Of a stretch of DNA of 64,000 nucleotides, positions 53,101-63,300 are shown piece by piece; the stretch's first letter is position 1, and the number at the start of each line of letters is the position of its first letter. Source of the stretch: an uncultured Crocinitomix sp. (GTDB lineage: Bacteria; Bacteroidota; Bacteroidia; Flavobacteriales_D; Crocinitomicaceae); assembly GCA_937136425.1 (NCBI GenBank), contig CAKZON010000086.1, positions 1 to 64,000 of the forward strand. The letters run 5' to 3'. The notes beneath the pieces were generated by a model. That model did not search any database and was not told the DNA's origin. It worked only from the letters and a program-made list of their open reading frames with translations. The position numbers and the translations under genes are program-made.

Positions 53101-55285
53101 AGATGATTTTTCATTTATTGGAGAAACAGGTATTGCAATCGAATCTGATCGCGTTTTTCTATTTTCAGTACCAGAACAAATTTATCAGACTTCGAATAAG
53201 AAGCAACGCTTTTTCAAACGAATTCTTGGTGGTACAAGTAATAAGAACTCCTTTTTTGAGGTATTTCAAAATTCGGTTCCCGATTTGATATTAGAGAAAA
53301 AGACCCTTACAATTGATGGGGTCGATCAGGATTGCTTATTGTTAGAAGATCGAGGCCTAATTAAAGAAGCCGAATCAACAAAAAACAACTTTTTTTGTAT
53401 AGGTTTAACTAAGGTAGAATTTGATGCATTTATTGCTGCTGGGGAAGCAGTAAACTTGGATATAAGCAAGCATTATCCTTCGCTAATTATTGCCGCTGAG
53501 AACGTCCTTTCAGATGATAATGATCAAGCCTATTTAGAGTATGACCTAAAAATTTCAGGAATTAATTCAAGTGGCGAATATGTAGAAGCTCCTTTGGTAG
53601 TTAAAGTTCACAGTGTTGATGGTATTATGTTAACCTCTCAAAGCTTTATCCTGCTTGAAACGTTGAATTCCGTAGAGAATGAATGTATTCAATTTGATCA
53701 TGAAATTAATTCACCAAAACACAATACGGGGGTTGGACAAATTATCAAAAGAGTAAGCCTTTACGTTAAAACTAACGGAGAAGTAATTCGATCTTGGAAA
53801 TTATATAATCGAGATGCAAGTATTGCTACATTTGAAGGTGGAGAAATCGATAACTTTAATGTAACAAAACTAGTTTCAGATGAAGTTGAAATTCCAGTTG
53901 GAACGAGATGTGTAATGCTAGAATGCGAAGGTCTTCCTATTCTAACACATGGAAGTATCAAATTTGTTCGAATAGTTTGTTGGTATGCAGGTGTATTTCA
54001 TGAAGGGTATATTCACGAATCAGCTTTCTTGAACAGTTCCAGTGTAAGATCAACTAATCCAGAAGGTTTAACTAATGATGAAATTTTCGAATCATTTGTA
54101 AATGATGCCAGATTAGACCTTTTCTTGGCAAAAGAACATGTCGCGTCAGGGCAAGCTACTTTGGACGATTCTTTCCAAAGTATTTTAACTGATATTTCTT
54201 CTTGTGTTGATCCTGTTGGTTTGGTAGACGGTCCTTATGATTCAGGCGCGTCATTAATTGAAAAATACGTTAATGGATCTGTTGATACTAAAAATCAAAT
54301 CGCGGATAGAATCAGTGGAAAAATTGATAGAAAAGGACTGGTGGCAGTTTATTATGCTGATGGAGAATCTGGTAGGCGTTTTAGTTTTCCGGATACCATA
54401 GCGAATTTCATTGCGTTAATGGAAAGTTTAGATTTAATAAGTGCTTCTGCCAGTAAGTTTGACTTTTTTCCGCTAACCCATGAAATGGTGCCCGGAAATG
54501 GGGTAGATGATACCGTATTTTACGATTCTGAATTTGCCGAGTATTTTGCAGCAAATTGTCCGAATTTACATTCGAATATGCAAGGTAACTCTGGAAGTAC
54601 AGATGAAATAGTCACTGAATTTACAAACGAATTAAAATTAATCCGTGATTGGCTAACTGACAAAAAGGGAAGTGATCCAGCAAGACCAATATTGCATACT
54701 CCAGAGGCGAAATGGTTTTTGGCGGATGGGACCGGTCCAGATAATAAAAATAGATCAAGTACAGGAGGTGGGCCTGTGACACCTGAACATCCTGAAGGTA
54801 TTGATTATTTTGACTTTTTAAGTATTCAATACTTGCAAGTCGTTCATGGGCTAACTATTAAAAATCCAGGTAATCCAAACCATGTAGAAACAGATTTTTT
54901 AGCCCCTTTAATTTTTATTGACCAATCGTTCGGAACTTTAAATAGCAACAACATTCTGAGTGTGTTTATTCATGAAATGTATATGCGCGATCTGATTTCA
55001 GCCTATACCAATACGCACGGATTATGGTCAGAAGTTCCTGAACCGCTTAATACTTCCCTGACAAAATTGGTAGCTGAAACTGCATGGGAATATGTAAAAG
55101 ACAATGATTTTGCAGATTTCTTTGCTCATGGGCTTGCACCAAATCCTGCTTATACAGATGAAAATGGTAAAAAACTGAGCAGTGGATATCGAACGGACAC
55201 AATTTTAGATTTTTTGCAACGCAACCCTTTTATTGGGGTTATTTATTTAAAAGCTTATTTGGATGAAATTTTAAAAGAATTATGA
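47198..55285 (+). CDS. Giant S8 subtilisin-like protease with large internal insertion
   Basis: I choose ATG 47198 (2,695 aa; MRFSCIIYDDLGQ), 16 nt after the upstream stop; ATG 47165 would overlap. No signal peptide is visible. Residues about 180-270 resemble a prodomain. The catalytic residues are Asp309 (VSDFG), His374 (NHGVNVCG), oxyanion Asn490 (AAGNDNK) and Ser994 (GTSSACP). Asn and Ser are 504 residues apart, against about 65 in subtilisin; the insert contains three related modules with E-(V/W)-V-(K/I)-I and L-x-(V/I) turns. After residue 1100 come CARDB-like beta domains and about 1,500 residues I do not recognise. It probably acts as a cargo or surface protease with an unknown export route. 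Confidence 0.8.
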   Translation: MRFSCIIYDDLGQKTQAKVSVSYKDQLSNLSFEKRSKAYRGHLDVTDRGEIIFFVKKKGFVSVKTSFILEAREYQFFLARSNAGYIKKGDVIRPIPNYSGVYGIMDFGRDKQAILDEFGLEVLREHNGEKVTGSHLYVKKQKFLTRKSDSQKEKIFKTDLAKLRKRLGQNSVGQVLDLTKSKRVYGSKIKIRFQPKTSLVAIKRLIAECEFELIRKTRGGMYVVDAGSDCGIDEIQKHIEELSKSELVKSAIPLSVMSPEPNVVAGNFLAGGQYTHKVMEVPEAWEALKMNKGVDYTFGIGDILVGVSDFGLTPVGGAQNPSFMVEVKLSTGGTEDKICTLQDFRSTPHVGYPLGSFGPNNDAGTLWDGVISNHGVNVCGVILASATDGVDSSGIAGVAPETRLISLIAREIDDDLIVNAFGWAAGLYEFNDGINFLSMQAKGFDLMGSSTGYKYPSTVEEEDEFKILIDDLLTYGRNGKGTLLIFAAGNDNKVISYVEPTLGSPQNNYYATYNGVLSIGATSFYNDYNSERKTRYSNTGKIDFCAPSNNSGSGYDDLHSPVSNIHSWSATRVGSGDLPGGVLEELTVSSSIIGSNSLIQSEATIVAIPDAAGPIPSAYLTADFTIGMTAVQVTTTDGFFDGMIISLKQVAGDIEFVKITTVSELTLNIDPSTPLTNDYLSPMTNVKGYTTVSDIIPGDYSVGEQIDFELINHGRTTYETVRLVHISGSILGFTHPSTHNLSAGSVVGLRRNPLVSEGYLDSSTFPANYAPTGSPTSDISSNGNITIVGESNFVSGTMIFIESDSGDFEWVIVESTTPPPDGSPPETPGVINIHPDTPIINDYLMVDSPTIKGYPTILVFNPSPVLSPGQKILVTRGSFMTTYRAFMNGAIAVEPSATMISTGGTEIRKEISIQLLSVGTLAPNDVVLLGKPEFNYTPEIALTEINEKSEVVKITHVLDDENKIIVERILNDHSTPIKIYKGALDYDSQFSGTSSACPSVTGVVALMLSANPDLTWIEIIDLLRKSSDKIDKQNKGYELPASDDGHQSADGDILGYSASLADETIRPAGQGRWKNKAGEYIYGMDGTLLVDEVDAVPYFSEWYGYGRVNAKNAVNLALAYSQNNRDLVIRDTMTDDGTTGNPVDLEVNSPDVWIRNIDPDLDTFDYPGLDYATAGPHQNPLKYGDRYVYARIKNIGTLDHSLEAKVRFFAVLDVPGTDYKFPDHFTEKADVSEGEIGVKLIGEIELSEEYFAPGEDHIFNVLWSKDDSDVNSEYETSILVEVTPHDGPYFDTEKEGASLGDCNNITRKPIVFQEDIEILGVDQKFPYTIGVPSEDIESPISTSFQVMISDLNAFVTENTVVKLIINRLDATTEEVEFIYEGGSWGFNIPPTDSWATLDPPLKEPYGPANLATGDMNSIIFNGTFSIDGTVDNVTISASYENSDTEMLGKQRTVDVNVYSVPVPGTEDDPIEKNTVYFFTEFDLLNSPQVDAYGPVPSDLGTIYQTTSKHTATANCKAFGVTDGQIMVQETSNPLLVNVILKPKNQGAIDFLDIKYFIYRGILKADLIDGVDDDLIAPLETSEFIDSMWETQDAINAAIEDADEDDGITPGSILDKPSSKSFGIHYKATTVNPGDVEKSDLATIDDLFFDASSNYRFPTIKAGQQIGHFDKDEIGFDIILNGMLNQTTFGQVRGSENRITAAELDGSESDLECFVNRSQRAEILNYLDPAAFYGIHIYSGINAINSSEEDKLYIDNKDNDPYDSLISLFKNKNLTYIDIRNENGYNYNYYDSYNDVDGNQIKFSFDELVPTSEQVFGTHGWPIRIVENDELASGETGKKNTFWIELPKGNNLDPLLYMPFAASAKRFPKLPKRKKKFLTPEFLGANIYSEPIELGLPNKRDEGDTTAIAWYVKLTYIKKNRSDNTPVNTLELNSVHSLDHVFPLVDLLPWDSTNNIKYLSGFHSRFVQRDDFSFIGETGIAIESDRVFLFSVPEQIYQTSNKKQRFFKRILGGTSNKNSFFEVFQNSVPDLILEKKTLTIDGVDQDCLLLEDRGLIKEAESTKNNFFCIGLTKVEFDAFIAAGEAVNLDISKHYPSLIIAAENVLSDDNDQAYLEYDLKISGINSSGEYVEAPLVVKVHSVDGIMLTSQSFILLETLNSVENECIQFDHEINSPKHNTGVGQIIKRVSLYVKTNGEVIRSWKLYNRDASIATFEGGEIDNFNVTKLVSDEVEIPVGTRCVMLECEGLPILTHGSIKFVRIVCWYAGVFHEGYIHESAFLNSSSVRSTNPEGLTNDEIFESFVNDARLDLFLAKEHVASGQATLDDSFQSILTDISSCVDPVGLVDGPYDSGASLIEKYVNGSVDTKNQIADRISGKIDRKGLVAVYYADGESGRRFSFPDTIANFIALMESLDLISASASKFDFFPLTHEMVPGNGVDDTVFYDSEFAEYFAANCPNLHSNMQGNSGSTDEIVTEFTNELKLIRDWLTDKKGSDPARPILHTPEAKWFLADGTGPDNKNRSSTGGGPVTPEHPEGIDYFDFLSIQYLQVVHGLTIKNPGNPNHVETDFLAPLIFIDQSFGTLNSNNILSVFIHEMYMRDLISAYTNTHGLWSEVPEPLNTSLTKLVAETAWEYVKDNDFADFFAHGLAPNPAYTDENGKKLSSGYRTDTILDFLQRNPFIGVIYLKAYLDEILKEL

Positions 55286-56169
55286 TCATTTATAATAAAA
55301 TACGCGATTTATTTGTGATAGCGCTTCTTTTAGTTCTTGGAGTGAATCACACGTATTCTAATGATTCTATTCTTGGCATTACGCAACTTGGATGGACTGT
55401 GGAGGATGAATTTAACCGAGCAATGGGAACAATTCTTATAACGAACATTTCAAATGACTCGATTGAAATTACAGGTTTTAGATATTCAGGTAAAACGGAC
55501 ATTAGATGTCTAACGGATTATCACGTCGTTCTACCACCAGCTAAATCTTTGCCCATACGTTGGGATAGTAGATATATTGAGTTTCTTTATCGAGATGACT
55601 TCGAATCATTCTGTCAAGCATATCAGAAAGGTCGGTTTAAGATAGATTTTCGGGTCAATACAATTATAAATGACGCTCGTCAATCAGTTAGTCTTTCATT
55701 TATTCCGCTTTTAGAAGAACTAAGGTTTGCACCAACAAATACTTCTTGTTTGAGTTTTGAACCGGAAAAAACCTTTTTAGAACCTACTACTGAATATAGC
55801 TTGATGAATGATTTCATTTATTTAGAGGATAATAGAATTCGAGTGATTACCGGCGTTATCCGATTGGAAAATTTGGGTAATTCCAATTTTCAGCTTAAAA
55901 AAGTAACTAAAAATGTGGATAATTTTTTCATTCATGTTCATTCCAACTCCTTTGTTAGGGAGAATGACCAAGAGGTTCATTCTCAGGTACAAAAAGGTCA
56001 AAGTATATTGTTAATTTATAGTTTAACCTTTCCAGATAAAAGATTAGAAGTTGAAAAATTTCTTAAGAAATTTGAAAAAATCACGGTTGAGTTAGAATAT
56101 GTTGGCGGTTTTACAGAACTGATCGATATAACCTTTTCAAAAGATCGATTAATTAAAATAATCCATTAA
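55282..56169 (+). CDS. Secreted protein of unknown function in giant-gene cluster
   Basis: This 295-aa protein starts at an ATG overlapping the giant protease stop (ATGA). It has a signal peptide (to about residue 25, HTYSND) and two beta-rich, Ig-like halves (LITNISNDSIEITGFRYSG and GVIRLENLGNSNFQLKKV). No enzyme motif is visible. It is one of two cluster proteins with a signal peptide, the other being the prodomain-like protein at 46324. Function is unknown. Confidence 0.6.
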   Translation: MIIYNKIRDLFVIALLLVLGVNHTYSNDSILGITQLGWTVEDEFNRAMGTILITNISNDSIEITGFRYSGKTDIRCLTDYHVVLPPAKSLPIRWDSRYIEFLYRDDFESFCQAYQKGRFKIDFRVNTIINDARQSVSLSFIPLLEELRFAPTNTSCLSFEPEKTFLEPTTEYSLMNDFIYLEDNRIRVITGVIRLENLGNSNFQLKKVTKNVDNFFIHVHSNSFVRENDQEVHSQVQKGQSILLIYSLTFPDKRLEVEKFLKKFEKITVELEYVGGFTELIDITFSKDRLIKIIH

Positions 56170-56181
56170 ACCAATTCAGAT

Positions 56182-59100
56182 ATGGCAGCATCAAGTTATT
56201 ACCCAAAACTAACGACCGTTCTAAATTTAGATAACCTAGCAGATGAATTAAGTTTTCTGGAAGGTGGGCTAGACAATTTACTGGATGGAATTTTTGTTAG
56301 TGATTATCAAATTGTAAAATCCAGAAAAGGTGATGCCATTAGCTATCAAATTGTACTAAAGGTTTATAAACGAATCGGAATGGAAATCCCTGGAGGAATC
56401 GTATTTCTCTTGAATCCGCCGATTCCTTCAGATCCGGACCCACTATCGTCGGACATTCCCGTTTCTGTGGATGTGCAGGCCGAGATACTAAAATATGTAG
56501 GGAATTTTGATATTCTAAAATTTTCTTCTCAACCAATCGCTTTTTTTAACTTAATTCTAGAGTTGTTAGGGCTCGACGTAGCCGACCTATTTGATGACCT
56601 AATTAGCGCATTCACGATTTCTAATTCTGTGAATGAATTAGTGTCAAAATTGAATGATGCAAATGGTTTGACAGGTACCGCTGATGAAATCCCTAGATCG
56701 GCTTCAATGAGTCGTATCGAACAAATTGAAGAGATTATAGACGCAATTGAGGCTGGTGGATCAGGTTTAACTCCTTTAGATCTTGCATTTACTTTATTAT
56801 CTGCTGGAAGACCTATTAATGAAATCAAAGAAAATTTAAATAAGCTATTCAAATCACGGTTAGGGGTGTCACCAATTGAACGAATTAAAAAGTTGTTTAT
56901 ACCAACAATTGGTGCAACGTTACAAGTTTCACCAGCACTAGAGTTTCCAAGAAAAATATTAACACCTGTGTATGATGCCGACGGCAACAGTCCTTTTGAT
57001 CCAGGTGATACAGGAGAACCATTTTCCGTAATATCAGGAGATGAAAATGAATTCCCGAAAGTCTTGTTTAATTTTGGCGATATTTTGCTTTATGTTCACA
57101 GTAAAACTGGATTGGGTGCAGATGTCGATTTTGTGATTAGCTCGAATGTGCCTGCGCAAATTGGGAACACTGGTTTAATTATTGATATTGGAGGTATAAA
57201 GGTCGATTTTAGTAATGAAAGGAATATTCCGGAGGCTGATGCTGACGGTAGGCCTATGGACTTCAAGGGTGTTTATATTCAGGAGGCTTCGATTACTTTT
57301 CCAAATATATTTAACGCAAGTGCTGACAATGAAGCGTCAATTGTTGCCAGAAATTTATTAATTGGCTCTCATGGAGGAATGTCAGGAACAATTGGTATCC
57401 AATCGGAAGATGACAGCGAGATACATTTAAATTTCATCCCCAATGCGGATGGATTTTCTTTTGATGTTGAAACAAAAAAAATGACCATTACGGGCCTAAA
57501 AACAATACTTATTGAAGGTGATGGTGATGAAGATGATACATTTGGAACTGATGACCAGATCTTAACTATTCATATTCCAGATGAAGGATTAACGATTGTT
57601 GATGCCGAAAATCAATACTACGATATTTCTGAAGTTGGAGTGGTGTCGGAGATTGACGCTCCTGCGTTCGGACTACTCCAATTTAAAATTGGTGAACAGT
57701 TAACCATTACAGTTGAAGATTTCTTCCTAACCTTCAGTAAAAATAAAGTTGTTTCAAGTACCGTTACCGGTAAAATTGAGATACCATCTTGGGATGCAAT
57801 AGATGAACCGCTTAATTTTGAAATCGATTTTACGGATGGATTCAAAATTCATGTTGGTTACCCAGATGGAGTAGACGTTATAGACAATAGCATTTTTACG
57901 CTTACCTTGCGCGAACTCGAATTAGGCCGCCAAAATGACAAATTCTTCGTCGGCCTTTCGGCCAAATTGCAAAACAATCTTGAAATTCCTTACGTGAATA
58001 AATTTGTGCCTTATATTATTGATGCGCATAATTTAGGATGGTTGCAAGGAGATGGTTTTGTCTATGACTTAACCCTTGAATGGGCTAATGGCCTAAAATT
58101 AGGCTTGTCAAACGACGGCCCTCCAGCCCTCGAAAAGTCAACGTTCCGCATTCCGTTCAATCAGAAAAAAGATGATGGCTTATTTAAATTAGAAGCGATC
58201 GATTTATCCCTAGCTCCGGTGGAAGCTGGTGTAACGGTAGGTGTGCAACTAGTCGGAGCGGTATTTAATTTGAAGAAAATCGTAGTGCTTACCATTGATG
58301 GACTAGGAGCAGAAGTAGATTTAACTAAAGTTGAAGAAGGTGGAAATGTAGGGCCGTTTAATGCTGCGTTTGGCTTAATTCCACCAAAAGGTATAGGACT
58401 TAAAGTGGACGCAAAAGCCATAACAGGTGGAGGCTACGTGTTCCTTGATTTCGAAAAAGGAAGATATGTAGGTGTAGCCGAGCTAACCATTAAAGATAAA
58501 ATTTCCCTAAAAGTGATTGGTATCATTACTACAAAATTACCAAGTGGTGAAAAAGGAAATTCGGTCTTGCTATTGGTAACAGCCGAATTTTCACCAATTA
58601 ATTTAAGCTTTGGATTTACCTTAAACGGTGTTGGTGGTTTAGTTGGAATTAACCGCGACATGAATTTGCAAGCACTGCGAGATGGGGTTAAAACCAATGC
58701 CATTGATAATATTATGTTCCCGGATGATCCGGTTGGGAATATTGCACAAATAGTTTCGGATCTTGAAACAATATTCCCTATACAAAAAGGACGTTATACT
58801 TTTGGAGTGATGGGATTAATTGGTTGGGGAACCCCAACTTTAATTACCATTGAACTTGGTTTAATGCTTTCAGTACCTAAGCCAGTTCGATTGGCAGTGT
58901 TAGGTGTGGTTAAATGTCTTCTTCCTACAGACGATAACGACTTGGTAAGATTACAGATCAATTTTGTAGGAACAATCGATTTTGAAGCAAAATATATCAC
59001 GTTTGACGCTTCTATTTATGATTCTAAATTATTGACCTTTGGATTGGCTGGAGATATGGCTTTCCGTCTCAAATGGGGAGATGAACCGAATTTCTTATTC

Positions 59101-60318
59101 TCAGTGGGTGGATTCCACCCTTCATTTACGCCGCCGCCGTTGAATCTGCCTACTATGAATAGGTTGATGATTAACTTCCTGGCAGAGGATAATCCGAGAC
59201 TGACCTTATCGACCTATTTGGCCGTAACGTCTAACACGGTTCAAATGGGATCTCTCCTCGATTTTTACTTCAGTTTGCCGGCAGGACTAGAGGTCATTGG
59301 AAATCTTGGTTTTGATATATTAATTCAATTCTCACCGTTCTATTTGAAAGCGGAGCTTTATGCTATGCTATCAGTGTTACACAATAGTAAAGCCCTCTTT
59401 TCAATTTCCTTATATGGAATGCTTGAAGGACCAAAGCCGTGGCATGTTCAAGGAAAGGCTGAGTTTGTATTCCTGAAGATTAAGAAAAAAGTCAACTTCG
59501 ATAAAACGTTCGGTGAGGAAGAAAATACAGAGTTGCCGGACATTAACGTTATGCCGCGATTGGAAGAGGCAGCAAATAGTCCTTCAAACTGGCAAGGTGT
59601 TTTCCCTGCTGAATCAAATTTATCTGTCACCTTAAAAAAACAAGAAGAGGGAGCAGAACCTATAACGCTTTCACATCCCAATGGGAGTTTGCGTTTTGAG
59701 CAAAAGGTCGTACCAATGAATACGGTTATTAATAAATTTGGTAAGCAAGTCCCAATGGATTATCAGCACTTTTCAATGACGTTGACAGATGAAGGTGACT
59801 TTGAATTTATAAGCGCAACTACAAAAGAATTTTTTGCTCCTGCTGATTATGTTGAACTATCGGATAATGAAAAATTAGCACGTAAGTCATTTGAGAAAAT
59901 GGACTCAGGACTTAAAGTTGAAGACACCAACCGCTATGATAGTAGTGACTATTTAACTCGGAAAGTAGAATATGAACAAATCGTCTATGATTCTACTGAA
60001 TTTGGGGATAAATTGGATGGATTATTCACAGAAAACACAGCCACTTTCCAAAATTGGGTAAACAATAATTCAACTTCTAATTCTAGCATAGGGAGTAAAA
60101 AACGCGCAAAGTCGAATTTTGCACCGAATAAAATGAAAGTAGCAACTGAGACTTTTACCATTGCAAACCTTGAAGATTTGAGTGCCTTCGCAGAAGTAGA
60201 AGGTGAGTTGACCTTCGGAAGTGAGGCTGAGGCTCAAGTGGCTTTAGCAGATTTATTTACTAATAATCCAGAACTAGTCGATCAAATAGATGTAGTGCTG
60301 GAACATGAACTTGTATAA
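56182..60318 (+). CDS. Giant DUF6603-like protein (1378 aa)
   Basis: The protein has no signal peptide and starts MAASSYYPKLTTVLNLDNL. Most of it is beta-strand repeats. Residues about 660-1080 carry a run resembling the DUF6603 region as I recall it (PPKGIGLKVDAKAITGGGY, FDFEKGRYVGVAELTIKDK-like, GWGTPTLITIELGLMLSVP, FSVGGFHPSFTPPPLNLP). The last 250 residues are charged and partly coiled (SSNSSIGSKKRAKSNFAP). DUF6603 proteins are large, of unknown function, found in bacteria and fungi. The gene is 12 nt after its neighbour and 2 nt before the next, so all are in one operon. Confidence 0.65.
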   Translation: MAASSYYPKLTTVLNLDNLADELSFLEGGLDNLLDGIFVSDYQIVKSRKGDAISYQIVLKVYKRIGMEIPGGIVFLLNPPIPSDPDPLSSDIPVSVDVQAEILKYVGNFDILKFSSQPIAFFNLILELLGLDVADLFDDLISAFTISNSVNELVSKLNDANGLTGTADEIPRSASMSRIEQIEEIIDAIEAGGSGLTPLDLAFTLLSAGRPINEIKENLNKLFKSRLGVSPIERIKKLFIPTIGATLQVSPALEFPRKILTPVYDADGNSPFDPGDTGEPFSVISGDENEFPKVLFNFGDILLYVHSKTGLGADVDFVISSNVPAQIGNTGLIIDIGGIKVDFSNERNIPEADADGRPMDFKGVYIQEASITFPNIFNASADNEASIVARNLLIGSHGGMSGTIGIQSEDDSEIHLNFIPNADGFSFDVETKKMTITGLKTILIEGDGDEDDTFGTDDQILTIHIPDEGLTIVDAENQYYDISEVGVVSEIDAPAFGLLQFKIGEQLTITVEDFFLTFSKNKVVSSTVTGKIEIPSWDAIDEPLNFEIDFTDGFKIHVGYPDGVDVIDNSIFTLTLRELELGRQNDKFFVGLSAKLQNNLEIPYVNKFVPYIIDAHNLGWLQGDGFVYDLTLEWANGLKLGLSNDGPPALEKSTFRIPFNQKKDDGLFKLEAIDLSLAPVEAGVTVGVQLVGAVFNLKKIVVLTIDGLGAEVDLTKVEEGGNVGPFNAAFGLIPPKGIGLKVDAKAITGGGYVFLDFEKGRYVGVAELTIKDKISLKVIGIITTKLPSGEKGNSVLLLVTAEFSPINLSFGFTLNGVGGLVGINRDMNLQALRDGVKTNAIDNIMFPDDPVGNIAQIVSDLETIFPIQKGRYTFGVMGLIGWGTPTLITIELGLMLSVPKPVRLAVLGVVKCLLPTDDNDLVRLQINFVGTIDFEAKYITFDASIYDSKLLTFGLAGDMAFRLKWGDEPNFLFSVGGFHPSFTPPPLNLPTMNRLMINFLAEDNPRLTLSTYLAVTSNTVQMGSLLDFYFSLPAGLEVIGNLGFDILIQFSPFYLKAELYAMLSVLHNSKALFSISLYGMLEGPKPWHVQGKAEFVFLKIKKKVNFDKTFGEEENTELPDINVMPRLEEAANSPSNWQGVFPAESNLSVTLKKQEEGAEPITLSHPNGSLRFEQKVVPMNTVINKFGKQVPMDYQHFSMTLTDEGDFEFISATTKEFFAPADYVELSDNEKLARKSFEKMDSGLKVEDTNRYDSSDYLTRKVEYEQIVYDSTEFGDKLDGLFTENTATFQNWVNNNSTSNSSIGSKKRAKSNFAPNKMKVATETFTIANLEDLSAFAEVEGELTFGSEAEAQVALADLFTNNPELVDQIDVVLEHELV

Positions 60319-60320
60319 TT

Positions 60321-63300
60321 ATGTCAGAAAGTATTTTACCAGATTATACCTTTCTTCCTTGGCTCCGCAAAGGAATTGCCAATAAGATTGATGATGAGGA
60401 AACCAGTGGAACGGGTGGGACGGATTTAGAACGTGCAAAAATTTCGGTTAAGTTGAACGTTACCGGAACGAATGGAGGAACTTCGGATACTGTAACATTT
60501 CCAAAAGATGTCAGCCTCATTGGACCTGGGGATATTGTTGGCTTTAGTAATACGGCCATAGTAAAAAATGATCCGCAGGATAAAACAATCAATTTTGAGC
60601 CGAACTATTTGGCTAGTATTCAGTTTTACGACGAAGATTTTGCATGGCGTTATTCGCCAGCAGCAGCCAATACCAATGGACAATTGCGTCCATGGTTGTT
60701 TTTATTCGTTTTAAAAGAATCTGAATTTAGTTTAGAAGATCCAACGTATGGTATTTTGCCTTCCATTACGATTGCGGATGGAGCAACCGCAAGTTTTTTA
60801 CCAAATCATCAGGAAATTGCTGCTTGGGCGCATGTTCAAGCAAATGATAAATTGGCAGATGTTGAAACAGATGAACTTTCGATAGCAATTGACAAATTAG
60901 AGGAAAATGCCGGCTTCAATCCAAATTTAGCAACCTGTAGAATTCTTTCTCCACGAAAATTGGAGCAAAACGTAAAATACCATGCCTTTTTAGTGCCTTC
61001 TTATGAAGTTGGTCGTTTGGCGGGTTTAGGCGTGAAATTTGAAGAATTTGATCCTAAGATTCCAGTTCAATTGGCATCCTGGGGAACAGCACATAATCCT
61101 GAACACGAACCCAATCGTTGGCCAGTGTATCATACTTGGTCATTTGAGACCAGTGAAGGTGGAGATTTTGAACATTTGGTGCGATTGTTAAAACCTAGAA
61201 CATTGGACAACCAGGTCGGGCGACGACCTATGGATATTCAAGACCCGGGATTTGGTTTAAATTATCAGGTAGATTTGGATGACGACGGAGAAACGGTAAC
61301 AAAAACTACGTTGTCACTTGAAGGTGCTTTGAAAATACCTGAAAGCACTGGTGAGGCATACCCTTACCCTGATGCCCAAGATGATATTGGTGGCTTCGAC
61401 CCAACGACCCAGATAAATTTCAGAGAACAATTACAAGATTTGGTCAATTTAGACGAAGACTTAAAATTAGAGGGAGACTTATCTGCTTCGGATAACCATT
61501 ACGGAGAGGCTGAATCAGAAATAGGAGATGCATTGGTCAATGATGATCCAATAATTGCGCCACCCTTATATGGTCGTTGGCACTTTTTAAAAAATAGAGC
61601 AGAAATTGACAATGCAGATGGAACAGCAGATACAGCGAACTGGTTTCACGAATTAAATTTAGATCCGCGACACAGAGCAGTAGCTTCTGTGGGAACGGAA
61701 GTTGTGCAACAAGATCAGGACTTTTTAATGGATGAGGCTTGGGAGCAATTAGGAGATGTGATTGAGGCAAACAAAAAAGTCCTTTGGGCACAGTTAACAA
61801 TGGAAACGGCAAACGCCCTTTATAAAAAGCATGTTAAATCTCAACCAAATGAAAAAGCATTGGCTTTAACGGGAAAAATGAAGCGCCGAATTAAAAATAC
61901 TGATTCGGGAAAAACATTTTACAAAGAAGAAAAAGAGGCGCGTCTCCCATTAGCTGTTGAAGACAAGTCCTTTAGAAGAATTGCTAGACCAATCGGACCC
62001 TTTATGAAAAAATTGGATCCTGAACAAAAAATAAATACGTCATTTGGAGGACAAGAATTGGTAGATCGTTTGGATAATGGTACGGCAACGGCTGCAGTAA
62101 TAAAGTCGGAGCCTGATATGCCAGGTTTGCAGCCATGTACAGCTGTTTCTTTGTTGAACGAAGGTGTCGGTAATACGGTTCCGCACAGTCCAGCATTTAG
62201 ATTAGGAGCACTTGGTGTTGATCCTGATAATACAGGGGGCACGGAAACAACAGCTTATAAAGATGCCCTTGCTCCATTTACGACATATTATGACGGAATA
62301 AACTGGGTTTTGCCTACTCCAAAACCACCATTTGATATCACAAAAGCAACGAGCATTAAGGAAGAAATTCGACCTAAAAAAACAATGGTTTCAAGAGTCT
62401 ATAAAACAATCGTTTTTGATGAAGCCGAGCCTACTCCTGAAAGAATTGTTCCGGCAATGGCGCATCCTGTTTTCAGTAAGCCAATGTATGAAGCAGTTCG
62501 TGATTTGGATACGCAATTATTGATTCCAAATTTGAATTTGGTACCAATGAATACAATTTCATTGTTAGAAACTAATCAAAAATTTATTGAATCGTATATG
62601 GTTGGCCTGAACCATGAAATGGGGCGTGAGTTATTGTGGAGGGAATACCCAACTGATCAACGTGGAACTTATTTTCAGCAATTTTGGAATGTTTCAGATG
62701 GTATTAATACGGATGGGTTAACGGCTAGTGAATTAGAAGAAAATCGCTACGATATTTCAAAAATTCATACCTGGGACAAGACAACAAATTTAGGCACACA
62801 TAATACAGGTGAAGTACCTGCAAAACCCGTTCTTTTGATTCGTGGTGATTTATTACGTAAATATCCCAATGCAGTGATTTATGCTATTCAGGCAGAATGG
62901 CAGGAGGATGAAGGTGTAAAACAGTACGATTTACCTAGAAGACCAAAGGACAATACTGAGGTTTATCCAATATTCAATGCAACAATAGATCCGGATATCA
63001 CATTTTTTGGATTTGATTTAACCATTGAAGAAGCAAGAGGAGCAGACCCCGCGGTACTGCATCAGGCAGTTTTGGATGGTGACCCAATCGGAGATGATAA
63101 TCCTGGTTATTTCTTTGTATTAAAGGAACGTCCTGGAGAAGCACGTTTTGCTTTAGATGTTGATCCGGAAGAGGTATCTCCGTTTGATTCTTGGAACGAT
63201 CTCCATTGGGGACGATTGTCTTCAACTGAATCAATTGGATTAAGTGATTTACTTGAACTAAGTCCAGAAGCTCCAACTTGGGATGGGAATATGAATGCAG

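Noticed and set aside
58161-58703. Antisense ORFs inside the DUF6603-like gene
   Set aside because: They are Ser/Pro/Thr-rich shadow frames of the long plus-strand gene without promoters.
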